The notes under the pieces are model-generated. The model saw only the letters and a program-made list of their open reading frames with translations, was not told the DNA's origin and did no database searches. The translations under genes were made by a program, and so were the position numbers. From Ostreibacterium oceani (GTDB taxonomy: Bacteria > Pseudomonadota > Gammaproteobacteria > Cardiobacteriales > Ostreibacteriaceae), in the NCBI RefSeq assembly GCF_009362845.1, contig NZ_WHNW01000008.1, positions 1 to 64,000 on the forward strand: a DNA stretch of 64,000 nucleotides, given 5' to 3'. Of this stretch, positions 35,904-45,424 are shown one piece after another. Every line of letters starts with the position of its first letter. The first letter of the stretch is position 1.

Positions 35904-36953
35904 ATGCATTTGGAACAAAAAATACAACTGGTCTTTATCATTGCTTTGGTCGGATTATGCTTTTATGTATTATCGCCGATTCTAAGCCCATTCCTATTTG
36001 CCGCATTGCTTGCCTATCTGGGCGATCCGTTGGTCGATCGATTGGAAAAACGCATGTCACGTACTTTTGCGGTCGTCAGCGTTTTTATTTTTATTATTAT
36101 CACGTTGATTTTAATCGTCATGCTATTTATTCCGCTTATTAGTGAGCAATTATCCAAACTCATCGGCAAACTACCTGGCATGATTGATTTAATCGAAAAA
36201 AACATCCTGCCAACCATTCAGGACAAGTTTGCGGCTGGTTCGGCAGCCAGCAGCGACGATGATTTGATTTTAAATACGTTAAAATCCAACCTCTCAAACC
36301 TCTCAAATATTGCTAGCAAGCTATTTGGCTGGATTAGCAACTCCAGTGGCTTTGTGTTGACGTTACTGGCGAATATTTTTTTAGTGCCTGTGGTGACTTT
36401 TTACCTGTTAAGAGACTGGGATCGATTAATTGAACGCATCCACCACTTAATCCCTAGACGCTACGAAGCCAAAGTTAGCCAAATTGCCAAAGAATCTGAC
36501 AATATGCTCGCGGCATTCTTGCGTGGTCAATTTATGGTCATGAATAGTCTTGGACTCATCTATGCGATTGGTTTGTCCGTTGTCGGTCTAGAATCCGCCA
36601 TATTGATTGGTTTTATTGCTGGCTGGCTGTCTTTTGTCCCTTATTTGGGGCTAGTTGTTGGCATGGGCGTGGCGACAGCGCTGGCTTATTTTCAATTCGG
36701 TGATATTATGCACCCTTTGGGCGTGATTATCACCTTTGTCATCGCGCAAGCACTAGAGGGCAGCGTACTCACCCCACGTTTTGTCGGCGAACGCATCGGG
36801 CTACACCCTGTTGCCGTTATTTTTGCCGTCCTCGCAGGCGGTCAACTGGCTGGATTTGCTGGTGTTTTATTGGCACTGCCTGTCGCTGCCGTGCTAAATG
36901 TGTTAGTTTCACACGCACATGTCGCATACCAGCACAGCAAGCTCTATAATTAG
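35904..36953 (+). CDS. AI-2E/PerM-family transporter
   Basis: A 349-residue membrane protein with about seven to eight helices, of the PerM/TqsA (AI-2 exporter) family. Landmarks are PFLFAALLAYLGDPLVDRLE, LVPVVTFYLLRDWDRLIE, and the C-terminal LEGSVLTPRFVGERIGLHPV. In many gammaproteobacteria a permease of this type lies near purM/hda; here it is followed by mlaA. Substrate unknown. Confidence 0.88.
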   Translation: MHLEQKIQLVFIIALVGLCFYVLSPILSPFLFAALLAYLGDPLVDRLEKRMSRTFAVVSVFIFIIITLILIVMLFIPLISEQLSKLIGKLPGMIDLIEKNILPTIQDKFAAGSAASSDDDLILNTLKSNLSNLSNIASKLFGWISNSSGFVLTLLANIFLVPVVTFYLLRDWDRLIERIHHLIPRRYEAKVSQIAKESDNMLAAFLRGQFMVMNSLGLIYAIGLSVVGLESAILIGFIAGWLSFVPYLGLVVGMGVATALAYFQFGDIMHPLGVIITFVIAQALEGSVLTPRFVGERIGLHPVAVIFAVLAGGQLAGFAGVLLALPVAAVLNVLVSHAHVAYQHSKLYN

Positions 36954-37015
36954 CCGCCTGTTACCTTATTCATGCGACGCTTAACTACTTAAAAGACCAT
37001 CCGAGACCACCTGAT

Positions 37016-37741
37016 ATGCGAAATCATTTTCCTTTACTTTTACTCACACTATTCGTTACAACTTGGTTTACTGTTGGCTGCGCGTCAAACAATGGGCTAG
37101 AACAATACAACCAACGCATGTATGCGGTTAACAAAAAAATCGACCAGTACACGCTAAAACCCCTAAGCCAAGGCTACCAAAAGATAACGCCAGACCCCGT
37201 TGAACGTCGTGTTAGTCACTTTTTCGGTAATTTAGGCGAGATTAACACCTTCGCAAACAGCTTACTCCAAGGCAAATTCAAAAACGCAGGGCTTTCTAGT
37301 TCACGGTTTGTTTGGAATACGACACTCGGCTTGGGCGGGCTATTTGATGTCGCCACCGCGATGGGCATTTCAGCCGACAAAGAGGATTTCGGGCAAACAC
37401 TGCGTGCTTGGGGTGTCCCCGCTGGTCCTTATCTTGTCTTGCCCATATTGGGACCCAGCACAATAACAGACACCGTTGGGTTGATTGGTGACTATGGGAT
37501 AGACCCCATTAATCGCTACCAATGGAATGATTATCGCGTTGAAACGGGCGTTAATGTCTTAAAACGTATTGACCAGCGCGCGGGGCTACTGAATACCGAA
37601 AAAGTACTGGCCAGCAGTACCATCAACGAATACGAGTTTGTCAAAAGTGCCTACCTGCAACGACGCGCCTCATTGACCAGAGACGGGGCACCCGACCCAC
37701 AGTCAGAAGATGCATTTGATGCGTTTTTTGATGAGGAATAA
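37016..37741 (+). CDS. mlaA: MlaA (VacJ) outer-membrane lipid asymmetry lipoprotein
   Basis: A 241-residue outer-membrane lipoprotein that removes misplaced phospholipids from the outer leaflet with the Mla system. The lipobox VGC gives a lipidated Cys near residue 22. The family signatures YNQRMYAVNKKIDQYTLKP, FFGNLGEINTFANSLLQGK and GPSTITDTVGL are present, as is FGQTLRAWGVPAGPYLVLP. The acidic C-terminus (DAFDAFFDEE) is typical. The other mla genes are elsewhere. Confidence 0.95.
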   Translation: MRNHFPLLLLTLFVTTWFTVGCASNNGLEQYNQRMYAVNKKIDQYTLKPLSQGYQKITPDPVERRVSHFFGNLGEINTFANSLLQGKFKNAGLSSSRFVWNTTLGLGGLFDVATAMGISADKEDFGQTLRAWGVPAGPYLVLPILGPSTITDTVGLIGDYGIDPINRYQWNDYRVETGVNVLKRIDQRAGLLNTEKVLASSTINEYEFVKSAYLQRRASLTRDGAPDPQSEDAFDAFFDEE

Positions 37742-37811
37742 CCGCCAACAGTCCACTAAATGAATCGTTTTCTCGACCGACTATTAGCGCACTATCCCTG
37801 CTATCTCTACT

Positions 37812-38645
37812 ATGCCCACTATCCCTACAACCCGTACTATGCCTGAAACGCCGAATACAACACTAGACTTTGCACATTTGCTCGCAGACGAAGCGCGCTC
37901 AATCACCCTCGATTATTTTCGCCGCCCGCTGCAAGTAACAAAAAAATCAAACGAAACACCCGTGACCGTTGCCGACCAAACCACGGAATCAAGGCTACGC
38001 CAACTGATTGAATTGCACTACCCAGACCACAGCATCATTGGCGAAGAACACGCCGAAAAATCAACCCAATCCACCTATCAATGGGTAATTGACCCCATTG
38101 ATGGCACAAAAAATTTCGTCGCAGGCATTCCGCTATTTACCACCCTGATTGCGCTCTTCAAATCAGGGCAACCGATACTTAGCTTGATTGATGCACCCGC
38201 GCAAGACGAGCGCTGGATAGCCAGCAAAGAAACCCCCACAACGTATCAGCGTCAACAAACCACACAACTAGTTCGTACACGAGACACGACATCACTAGAC
38301 AAGGCCATTTTATGCTCAACGGACTTGAGCATGTTTTCGGACGCCGAAAATGCACAGGTCCAACCACTACGCGACACGGTGAGTCTAATACGCTATAATG
38401 GCGATGCGTATTTGTATGCAATGCTTGCGAGCGGCTGGATTGATTTGGTGCTTGAGTCTGATTTACAGCCTTATGACTTTTTACCGCTAAGGCTCATTGT
38501 CGAACAAGCCGGCGGCAGCATAACCGACTGGCAAGGCAATCCGCTGACCCGAAGTAGCTGCGGCCAAGTGTTAGCCAGCGCCAATGCAACGCTGCACCAA
38601 CAAGCACTTGATAAAATACGCCAAACAATACAGCCACAGACCTAA
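37812..38645 (+). CDS. hisN: Inositol monophosphatase-family phosphatase, HisN-like
   Basis: A 277-residue magnesium- and lithium-sensitive phosphatase fold. Metal sites are visible: IGEEH, DPIDGTKNFV, and the C-terminal motif SDLQPYDFLPLRLIVEQAGG. The sequence around DLVLESDLQPYDF and YNGDAYLYAMLASG resembles the histidinol-phosphatase (HisN) branch more than SuhB or CysQ. That assignment is from memory of the family and could be wrong. The start could also be Met10 at 37839; the first residues come from repeated CTATCCCTA words. Confidence 0.75.
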   Translation: MPTIPTTRTMPETPNTTLDFAHLLADEARSITLDYFRRPLQVTKKSNETPVTVADQTTESRLRQLIELHYPDHSIIGEEHAEKSTQSTYQWVIDPIDGTKNFVAGIPLFTTLIALFKSGQPILSLIDAPAQDERWIASKETPTTYQRQQTTQLVRTRDTTSLDKAILCSTDLSMFSDAENAQVQPLRDTVSLIRYNGDAYLYAMLASGWIDLVLESDLQPYDFLPLRLIVEQAGGSITDWQGNPLTRSSCGQVLASANATLHQQALDKIRQTIQPQT

Positions 38646-38705
38646 TACCACAAACCTAACACCACAAACCTAATACAACCGATCATACTAACTAGACAAA
38701 ATACC

Positions 38706-39872
38706 ATGATATTTAACTTCGGCAAAAAGAAAGCAAAAGACGCAGAAAAAGCAAACAAAGACCAAGCAGACAGCACATCTGAATCCATTGAACCCATTGA
38801 TACCACTCAAACAACTCAAGCCATTCAAGCCACTCAAACCAACGACACGGCTGCGTGGAAAATTGACGATGCCTCCCACGATAACAACACCGATAACAAC
38901 TCCGATAACACATCGGTTGATAAAGCAGATAACAAGGCGAGCAACACGGCGAGCAACAAGGGCAGCTACCTTAGCCGTCTAAAGTCTGGACTGGCAAAAA
39001 CTGGCGCTAGCTTTAGCGGCCTATTTCTCGGCAAAAAAACCCTAGATGACGATTTAATTGACGACTTAGAGACGGCTTTATTAATGGCAGATGTCGGCAT
39101 CGAAGCGACCCAAGAAATCATCGATGACGTCACAAAAACCATCTCACGCAAAGAAACCAACAACCCAGAAGCCGTCATTAATCAACTAAAACAAACGATG
39201 CGCCGCATTTTATCGGGTTGCGAAATCCCATTACCCATTAACGATCACCAACCCACAGTCATATTGATGGTGGGCATCAATGGCGCAGGAAAAACAACCA
39301 CCATAGCAAAGCTTATACAACGCTTTCAACAGCAAGGCAAAACTGTCATGCTGGCGGCAGGTGACACTTTTCGTGCTGCCGCTGTCGAGCAATTAAAAAC
39401 GTGGGGAGAACGCGCAAACGTGCCCGTTATTTCACAAGGTACTGGGGCAGATGCCGCTTCGGTCATTTTTGACGCTTATACGTCTGCCAAGGCAAAAAAC
39501 ATCGATATACTTATCGCTGATACCGCTGGTCGCTTGCATACCCAATCCCATCTCATGGCTGAAATTGAAAAAGTCGTGCGGGTACTGAAAAAACATGACA
39601 GCAACCTACCCCATGAAACGATGCTTGTCATTGATGCAGGAAATGGGCAAAATGCCCTCAATCAAGCAAAATCATTTCATCAAAGCTTAGGATTAACGGG
39701 TATCACGGTCACCAAACTCGATGGCACCGCCAAGGGCGGCATGATTTTCTCATTAGCAAAGCAGATGCAACTACCGATTCGATTTATCGGCGTCGGTGAA
39801 GCCGCCGACGATTTGCGTGAATTTGTTATCGATGATTTTATCGATGCCTTGCTTGACAACTTTGCCCCCTAA
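38706..39872 (+). CDS. ftsY: Signal recognition particle receptor FtsY
   Basis: The SRP receptor GTPase, 388 residues. An acidic, Thr/Asn-rich N-terminal A domain (about 1-95, with repeated DNNTDNNSDN words) precedes the four-helix N domain and the G domain: GINGAGKTTTIAKL (G1), DTFRAAAVEQL, DTAGR (G3), TKLDGTAKGG (G4) and GVGEAADDL. Complete. In E. coli it is followed by ftsEX; here not. Confidence 0.96.
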   Translation: MIFNFGKKKAKDAEKANKDQADSTSESIEPIDTTQTTQAIQATQTNDTAAWKIDDASHDNNTDNNSDNTSVDKADNKASNTASNKGSYLSRLKSGLAKTGASFSGLFLGKKTLDDDLIDDLETALLMADVGIEATQEIIDDVTKTISRKETNNPEAVINQLKQTMRRILSGCEIPLPINDHQPTVILMVGINGAGKTTTIAKLIQRFQQQGKTVMLAAGDTFRAAAVEQLKTWGERANVPVISQGTGADAASVIFDAYTSAKAKNIDILIADTAGRLHTQSHLMAEIEKVVRVLKKHDSNLPHETMLVIDAGNGQNALNQAKSFHQSLGLTGITVTKLDGTAKGGMIFSLAKQMQLPIRFIGVGEAADDLREFVIDDFIDALLDNFAP

Positions 39873-40142
39873 CTGCAACGCAACCGCAACGCAACTGCAA
39901 CGTAGCCCTAACCTGCCGTCACTTAACCAGCGCGTTGGCTAAGTTTATCGACAATCCAGTTAATCATCGAAGTTAATCACCGAATAAAATCATTCAGACA
40001 CTCACTCAACCCATTTTTTATGGTAAACTGAGCGCTAATAAAAACGCGTTAAACGCATCGACCCCATTGACATTAAGCATTAAGCATTGGCATCAACCCT
40101 AGTAATGTTCAAACCCAGTAATTTTCAAACCCAGTGACTCCC
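39873..40142. other. Spacer, ftsY / grxD
   Basis: No gene is seen. CAACGCAACCGCAACGCAACTG-type word repeats follow the ftsY stop, written here only as the words CAACGCAACCG and CAACGCAACTG. ACCCAGTAATTTTCAA-type duplication precedes grxD. Confidence 0.4.
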
Positions 40143-40475
40143 ATGGAAATAAAACAAAAAATTGAATCCCAGCTCAATGAATACCCAGCCATTCTCTATA
40201 TGAAAGGTACACCCCAATTCCCACAATGCGGTTTTTCTAGCCGTGTTGTCACCATACTAAAACGTATCGGTGAACCTTTTGCCTATGTTAATGTATTGGC
40301 CGAACCTGCTGTGCGCGAGCATTTGCCAAAAATCTCTGATTGGCCAACCTTTCCGCAGCTATTTATCAATGGCGAGCTCGTTGGTGGCTGTGATATTATC
40401 GAAGAAATGGACCAACAAGGAGAACTCGCACCCTTGTTTGAAGGCCTTATCTGGCCGGAAGAGGACAATGCATGA
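40143..40475 (+). CDS. grxD: Monothiol glutaredoxin Grx4
   Basis: A 110-residue CGFS-type glutaredoxin that carries 2Fe-2S clusters with glutathione. The signature KGTPQFPQCGFSSRV contains the active CGFS; WPTFPQLFINGELVGGCDI contains the cis-Pro and GSH site. The frame opens with GTG at 40134, but the ATG at 40143 fits the family. The next gene's ATG (40468) lies inside the last codons, so the two are coupled. Confidence 0.95.
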   Translation: MEIKQKIESQLNEYPAILYMKGTPQFPQCGFSSRVVTILKRIGEPFAYVNVLAEPAVREHLPKISDWPTFPQLFINGELVGGCDIIEEMDQQGELAPLFEGLIWPEEDNA

Positions 40476-41736
40476 CAGCACTTTTACATTAAGCCGTTTT
40501 CAAAAACAAGCATTGATCGACATGGCGATTGATGCTTGGTACATCACGCCTATTGTAAAAAAACAAGCCGCCACCTCTCACGAATCCGACTTTGCTGAAA
40601 TGATGCAATCGTTGGTCAGTGAAGCGCAAACGCCGCCTGCAACCCAAGACATTAATCCAGCACCTGCTACGCACCAAGAAATCAACACCTCAGCAAGCAT
40701 ACCATCCAAACGCATACCCTCTAATAGTACGAATAATAACGAAAACACCACAGCCCAGCCCATTGATTCCCCCACAATAGATAATACGCAATCGTCAGCG
40801 CAATCATCAGCATTAACACCCGATGAAGTATTAACACCCGATGCCGCAAGTGCTTTGACGCAGTCTGTACAGCGCCAAAACGACCAAAAAACCAACCAGA
40901 CCAACAAAACCAACCAAAGCAGCCAAAGTATCTCAAAAGCACAACGACAGCTGCTTTATCAACCCATTGTTATTGATACGCAGAAAACCGTTATCACCGA
41001 AGCTAATCCAGCGCGTCGCACCCTAACCCTACCAGAGGCTTTAGCAGAAGCTTCACCAGCAAGCCTCGGCCTAGACAACGATGGTGAAATAGCAGCACAA
41101 ATACAAGCCCTCGCCAATACCCAAGCCAGCACACCCTACTTTGGCACAGGCAACCCCCAAGCCGATATCATGTTACTAAGCGGCTGGCACGAGAATCACT
41201 GGATAGATAATGGCAACACAACGATACCGCCACTGCTTCAACAAGCACTGAGCGCTATAGAGATTGCTCCCGATCAGGTCTATTGCACACCTTTTCTAAA
41301 GTATCAGTATGCGTTGCCACTAGATCCTGATGATTCGATACTCGCCGAGTGTCTGCCTTTGCTTGCCATGGAAATCGCCAAGGTACAACCTCGCGTGGTC
41401 GTTGCATTTGGGCATCCGCTATGCCGTTATTTAACCCAGCAAACCACACCATTATGGACGACACCGCAATCTACTACAACAAGCAACAACCGTCAAAATA
41501 CCAGCCTAGATACCAGCCTAGATAACAACTTAGACGGCAACTTAGACGGCAACTTAAACAATAACATAGATAGCAATACGCACCAACTGCATGTTGCGTC
41601 CTTAACGCAGACACCCGTGCATACCGTATCACTCATCTGCCTGCCGTCAATAGACTACTTATCTGACTTTCCAAACGACAAATCGCTTTTATGGCAACAG
41701 CTAAAACGCATTCATCAATACCTATATCCGCCTTAA
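40468..41736 (+). CDS. Uracil-DNA-glycosylase-like protein (degenerate active site)
   Basis: A 422-residue protein. Residues 1-210 are low-complexity (Thr/Ser/Asn/Gln-rich). The region from about 225 resembles family 4 uracil-DNA glycosylases: FGTGNPQADIMLLSG, DQVYCTPFLKYQ and VQPRVVVAFGHPLCRYL align with the family's (GEAPG), (N/T)xxKC and alpha/beta motifs. The catalytic GEAPG is replaced by SGWHE, so glycosylase activity is doubtful, and no cluster cysteines are seen. A run of NLDGN words (about 340-365) interrupts the domain. A comparable UDG-like gene before rimI is found in pseudomonads, so the pairing looks old. The gene overlaps grxD by eight bases. Confidence 0.65.
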   Translation: MHDSTFTLSRFQKQALIDMAIDAWYITPIVKKQAATSHESDFAEMMQSLVSEAQTPPATQDINPAPATHQEINTSASIPSKRIPSNSTNNNENTTAQPIDSPTIDNTQSSAQSSALTPDEVLTPDAASALTQSVQRQNDQKTNQTNKTNQSSQSISKAQRQLLYQPIVIDTQKTVITEANPARRTLTLPEALAEASPASLGLDNDGEIAAQIQALANTQASTPYFGTGNPQADIMLLSGWHENHWIDNGNTTIPPLLQQALSAIEIAPDQVYCTPFLKYQYALPLDPDDSILAECLPLLAMEIAKVQPRVVVAFGHPLCRYLTQQTTPLWTTPQSTTTSNNRQNTSLDTSLDNNLDGNLDGNLNNNIDSNTHQLHVASLTQTPVHTVSLICLPSIDYLSDFPNDKSLLWQQLKRIHQYLYPP

Positions 41737-41755
41737 TTTTTTGCTACCATCAACC

Positions 41756-42439
41756 ATGCTGCCATCAACCATGCCACCATCTCCATCTCGTCTAATTTTT
41801 CAGCCTAGTGCGCCTGCCTATTACTCAGATTTAGCAGCGATTGAATCACGTAGCAACCCGACCGCTTGGTCAGCATCGCAACTGCTTCACACCTTATCGC
41901 AATACCAAAACCTCACAGGGTTTATCGACAACACACCGGTTGCTTTTGTTATTTATCGCAGCATCTTAAACGAAGCAGAAATTATCCACCTCGTTTGTGA
42001 TAAAAAACACCAAGGCAATGGCTATGCCAGCCAATTACTCAGAGAGCTATTTCGTCGACTGCCGTCAACCATACCCAAACACCCAGCTTTGCACTGTTAT
42101 CTAGAAGTTAGAGCGGGCAACAAAGTCGCACAAAATCTTTACCAGCAGCTAGGGTTTCAAGTCGTCGGCACACGCAAAGCCTATTACCAAAACCGTGAAA
42201 ACGCGCTGATAATGAAAAAAATAATCACGCACATTAACCCACAGCCCAATTCACAGCCCAATTCACAGCCCAATTCACAGCCCAATTCACAGCCCAATTC
42301 ACAGCCCAATTCACAGCCCAATTCACAGCCCAATTCACAGCCCAATTCACAGCCTAATTCACAGGCCAATTTAGCGCCCATTATAGGAGCCGATGATGAC
42401 ACATACCATGACACACACCATGAAAGCCCAACTCATTAA
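41756..42439 (+). CDS. rimI: Ribosomal-protein-alanine N-acetyltransferase RimI with repeat tail
   Basis: A GNAT acetyltransferase for the N-terminus of ribosomal protein S18. Core residues about 10-160 hold the acetyl-CoA loop KKHQGNGYASQLLREL and the C-terminal LEVRAGNKVAQNLYQQLGF with the VVGTRKAYY end. After LIMKKI comes a tail absent from normal RimI: about eleven copies of the tetrapeptide SQPN, from a 12-bp DNA repeat, then an acidic His-rich end. The N-terminus also has a repeated MLPST word. Start at the first ATG, 41756; 41771 is equally possible. Confidence 0.88.
   Translation: MLPSTMPPSPSRLIFQPSAPAYYSDLAAIESRSNPTAWSASQLLHTLSQYQNLTGFIDNTPVAFVIYRSILNEAEIIHLVCDKKHQGNGYASQLLRELFRRLPSTIPKHPALHCYLEVRAGNKVAQNLYQQLGFQVVGTRKAYYQNRENALIMKKIITHINPQPNSQPNSQPNSQPNSQPNSQPNSQPNSQPNSQPNSQPNSQANLAPIIGADDDTYHDTHHESPTH
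42240..42365 (+). repeat. 12-bp tandem repeat, about 10 copies, in rimI
   Basis: The unit CAGCCCAATTCA runs head to tail for about ten copies; the last copies differ by one base each. In frame it encodes SQPN. Other frames on both strands stay open because the unit is a multiple of three. Confidence 0.95.
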
Positions 42440-43403
42440 TCAATGCGGCGCACCCACTGTATTTTATTGCGCTGACTTACCGATACCCAAGCCCAATGCC
42501 AATCAAGTATTAATCAAACTGCACGCCACTAGCGTCAACCCCATCGAGACCAAATTTCGCGCAGGTCACGTTGGTAAGCTCCATTTCCCCGCCCTATTGC
42601 ACAGTGACTTTGCTGGTAAAATTATCGCAACAGGTGAACTCGTCACACAATTCATACTAGGTGATGCTGTCTTTGGCAATGCAGGCGCCATTGCTGGCAC
42701 GGGCACGCTAGCCGAATATGCGCTGGCTGATGCGCGTTTGGTCGCAACCGCCCCCAAATCAATCCCATTGCACCACGCTGCCGCATTGCCACTGGTCAGC
42801 ATTACCGCTTGGGAAGCGTTATTTGATAAAGCACAAATCAAACCTTGGCACCAAGTACTGATTCAAGGTGGCGCAGGCGGCGTGGGGCATATTGCAACCC
42901 AATTAGCAAAATGGGCAGGCTGTGAAGTATGGGCCAGTGCCAGTCCTAGCAAACATCACTTTTTACATACATTTGGTGCAAATCCCATTGATTATCATGA
43001 GCAACAGGCTTTTGACCAAGCAAAAGCACAAACCATTGATGAATTAGGTTTTGATGTGGTGTTTGATACCGTCGGTCGGGCCAGCCTAGATAAGGCCATT
43101 GAAATGGCACGACCCAATGGAACAGCCGTTGCCATTGCTGGTCGTAGTGAGCATAATTTACAGTTAGTGCATGAAAAGAATCTCGATTTAAAATTTGAAT
43201 TTAAAACACTTGGCACAATAAATGAGCATCATCGAGCGCATCAAGGTTGGATTTTACGACACATTAGCCGACTGGTGGATCAACAAAAAATCACGCCCAT
43301 CATTGATGAAACTGTGTTTACATTAGAAACGGTTGGAGAGGCTCATGCCTATCTTGAATCCGGTCAGGCAACAGGCAAAGTGGTGATTAAAATTACAAAC
43401 TAA
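42396..43403 (+). CDS. Zinc-less MDR-family quinone oxidoreductase-like protein
   Basis: A 335-residue medium-chain dehydrogenase/reductase. NADPH-binding GGAGGVGHIATQLAK and the GroES-like N-domain (VLIKLHATSVNPIETKFRAG) are clear, and the catalytic zinc ligands of alcohol dehydrogenases are missing, as in quinone oxidoreductases. Substrate unknown. AGGAG at 42385-42389 is six bases before the ATG at 42396; the first residues repeat MTHT from a 12-bp duplication. The gene starts inside the rimI tail (44-base overlap). Confidence 0.87.
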   Translation: MTHTMTHTMKAQLINQCGAPTVFYCADLPIPKPNANQVLIKLHATSVNPIETKFRAGHVGKLHFPALLHSDFAGKIIATGELVTQFILGDAVFGNAGAIAGTGTLAEYALADARLVATAPKSIPLHHAAALPLVSITAWEALFDKAQIKPWHQVLIQGGAGGVGHIATQLAKWAGCEVWASASPSKHHFLHTFGANPIDYHEQQAFDQAKAQTIDELGFDVVFDTVGRASLDKAIEMARPNGTAVAIAGRSEHNLQLVHEKNLDLKFEFKTLGTINEHHRAHQGWILRHISRLVDQQKITPIIDETVFTLETVGEAHAYLESGQATGKVVIKITN

Positions 43404-43494
43404 CTTTAAGATGCAGATTCATTTACAAAAATATTTAATCACTCTATTCATGTCGTGATGAAAACCTAACACATTAACAATAAAGGATACTATT

Positions 43495-44091
43495 ATGAAA
43501 ATATACGGTGATATTCAATCAGGCAATTGTTATAAGGTTAAATTGGTCTGCGCCCTCTGCAACATCCCACACGAATGGATACACGTGGACATATTGGCAG
43601 GCGAAACCCAGCAACCCGAGTTCCTAGATAAAAACCCTAATGGGAAAATCCCCTTGTTGGTTTTAGACGATGGTCGAAGTCTAAATGAATCAAATGCCAT
43701 CATTAATTTTCTGGCAACAGGAAGCCCCCTAATACCCGATGATGCTTTTTTATATGCTAAAGTACAGCAATGGCAGTTTTTTGAGCAATACAGTCATGAG
43801 CCCTATATTGCCGTTGCGCGTTTTATCAATAAATATTTAGGCCTGCCTGATACGCAAAGAGCACGTTATGAATCTAAACAGGCAGGCGGTCACAAGGCAT
43901 TAGTCATCATGGAACAGCAATTATCGCAGACACCTTATCTAGTCGGTAATTCACTCAGTACCGCAGATATTAGCCTCTACGGCTATACTCATGTCGCAGA
44001 TGAAGGTGGATTTGATTTATCACTTTATCCAAGCATTCAAGCATGGATTCATCGCATTCAGCAAATACCAGGCTATGTCAGTATGAAATAA
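43495..44091 (+). CDS. Glutathione S-transferase-like protein
   Basis: A cytosolic GST of 198 residues. The N-terminal thioredoxin fold has the family's SGNCYKVKLVCALC start, the cis-Pro in NPNGKIPLLVLDDG, and the glutathione Glu/Ser pair in LNESNAI. The all-helical C-domain holds the conserved N-cap YLVGNSLSTADISLYGYTH. A conjugation or peroxide-reduction role cannot be told. AAAGGA precedes the ATG. Confidence 0.9.
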   Translation: MKIYGDIQSGNCYKVKLVCALCNIPHEWIHVDILAGETQQPEFLDKNPNGKIPLLVLDDGRSLNESNAIINFLATGSPLIPDDAFLYAKVQQWQFFEQYSHEPYIAVARFINKYLGLPDTQRARYESKQAGGHKALVIMEQQLSQTPYLVGNSLSTADISLYGYTHVADEGGFDLSLYPSIQAWIHRIQQIPGYVSMK

Positions 44092-44166
44092 AATAAGGGG
44101 CTAGATAACTTTAGAGCGGATTTTTACTGCAAGAACCACCACACAACCTAACCGCCACTTTTTTCG

Positions 44167-45189
44167 CTATTCTTCGATTTTTGCCAATGCCGCTTCGACA
44201 ACGGCAATTTCATTACGCGTATTCATATGATCATTGAGCGTTTGTTTAAACGCTTTACTGCCTCTGATGCCATGAAATAACCCCATCCAGTGTCTGGCAA
44301 TGTGCTTTAAATGATTACCTGCGGCAATTTCATCACGAATATAAGGCAGCATCGCCTCAATTACCGCGCGGCGTGATGGCGGTCGATGGTCGGCACCCAG
44401 CAAATCATCAACGCCCGCCAAAACCCACGGCTTTTGATATGCGCTACGCCCCATCATTACGCCGTCGACTCGGCTCAGGTGGTCACGCGCTTCGGTCAGC
44501 GTATCAATACCGCCATTAATGATGATTTCTAATTCGGGGAAACGAGATTTAACCGCATACACCAATTCATAATTGAGTGGCGGTGCGTGGCGATTGGCTT
44601 TGGGGTCAAGGCCTTGTAAAAACGCTTTTCTGGCGTGAATGATAAACGTTTTGCAGCCCGCCTTTGCCACCGTCTCAACAAAATGAAACACACTGTCTTC
44701 AGGCATATCATCAATTGCCAGTCGATGTTTGATGGTCACTTTGGCATCGGTATTATCACGCATCGCATGAAAACACGCCGCGACTAATTCGGGTTCGGCC
44801 ATCAGTATTGCCCCGATTTTACCCTTTTGTACGCGATCGGAGGGGCAGCCAACATTTAAATTAATTTCATCATAACCGTATTGATTCGCGATTCGAACGG
44901 CTTGGCCAATGTCTGACGGATTGCCGCCACCAATTTGCAAGGCAATCGGGTGCTCGGCGGGATGGTATTGTAAAAATCGGGCATGATCGCCGTGAATAAT
45001 TGCCCCAGTCGTAACCATTTCGGTATAAAGTAAGGCTTTTTTCGTGAGTTGGCGGTGAAAATAACGACAGTGACGCGTTGTCCACGCCATCATCGGCGCG
45101 ACCGAAAAGCTCGCATTCGGGTTAGCATATGGGCTGTTTGCCGGTTTTTTTTCTGTTACGGGCATTGCCGCCCCACGATGGATATTCAT
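44167..45189 (-). CDS. dusA: tRNA-dihydrouridine(20/20a) synthase
   Basis: An FMN enzyme of about 340 residues that reduces uridines in the D-loop of tRNA. SVAPMMAWTTRHCRYFHR at the start, NVGCPSDRVQKGKIGAIL with the catalytic Cys, IKHRLAID, and the C-terminal HMNTRNEIAVVEAAL are DusA-like. The start at 45189 is chosen; 45165 has GGGCGG only three bases away. Convergent with the GST gene. Confidence 0.93.
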   Translation of the reverse strand: MNIHRGAAMPVTEKKPANSPYANPNASFSVAPMMAWTTRHCRYFHRQLTKKALLYTEMVTTGAIIHGDHARFLQYHPAEHPIALQIGGGNPSDIGQAVRIANQYGYDEINLNVGCPSDRVQKGKIGAILMAEPELVAACFHAMRDNTDAKVTIKHRLAIDDMPEDSVFHFVETVAKAGCKTFIIHARKAFLQGLDPKANRHAPPLNYELVYAVKSRFPELEIIINGGIDTLTEARDHLSRVDGVMMGRSAYQKPWVLAGVDDLLGADHRPPSRRAVIEAMLPYIRDEIAAGNHLKHIARHWMGLFHGIRGSKAFKQTLNDHMNTRNEIAVVEAALAKIEE

Positions 45190-45198
45190 TGTACGCAA

Positions 45199-45424
45199 AA
45201 TCTCTAATTAGCCCGCGCATTATGATATAATTTTATCTATAAGACAATGAATAATCGAGAAACCCTTTAACCACAAAATATGACACAAAATAGCACACAA
45301 AGCATCAGCTAAGAAACACCCAAACGCCTGAATTCCATTTGCAAGTGCAACGATATAGATGTCGCATAAAAAAAGTAAAGCAAAATAATTCAATCAGTTA
45401 ATCAGTCAACCGAGGAATAATATC
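45199..45424. other. Divergent spacer, dusA / HPF-like gene
   Basis: No gene is seen. TATGATATAATTTTAT near 45221-45236 contains a good -10 (TATAAT) and may serve the HPF-like gene, though it is far from its start; CCGAGGAATAAT is the ribosome site just before 45425. Confidence 0.4.

Noticed and set aside
40270-40467. N-terminal extension of the UDG-like protein into grxD
   Set aside because: Out-of-frame reading of conserved grxD codons; the ATG at 40468 gives normal coupling.
42184-42414. Reverse ORF of repeated ELGC words
   Set aside because: Shadow of the 12-bp repeat in rimI.
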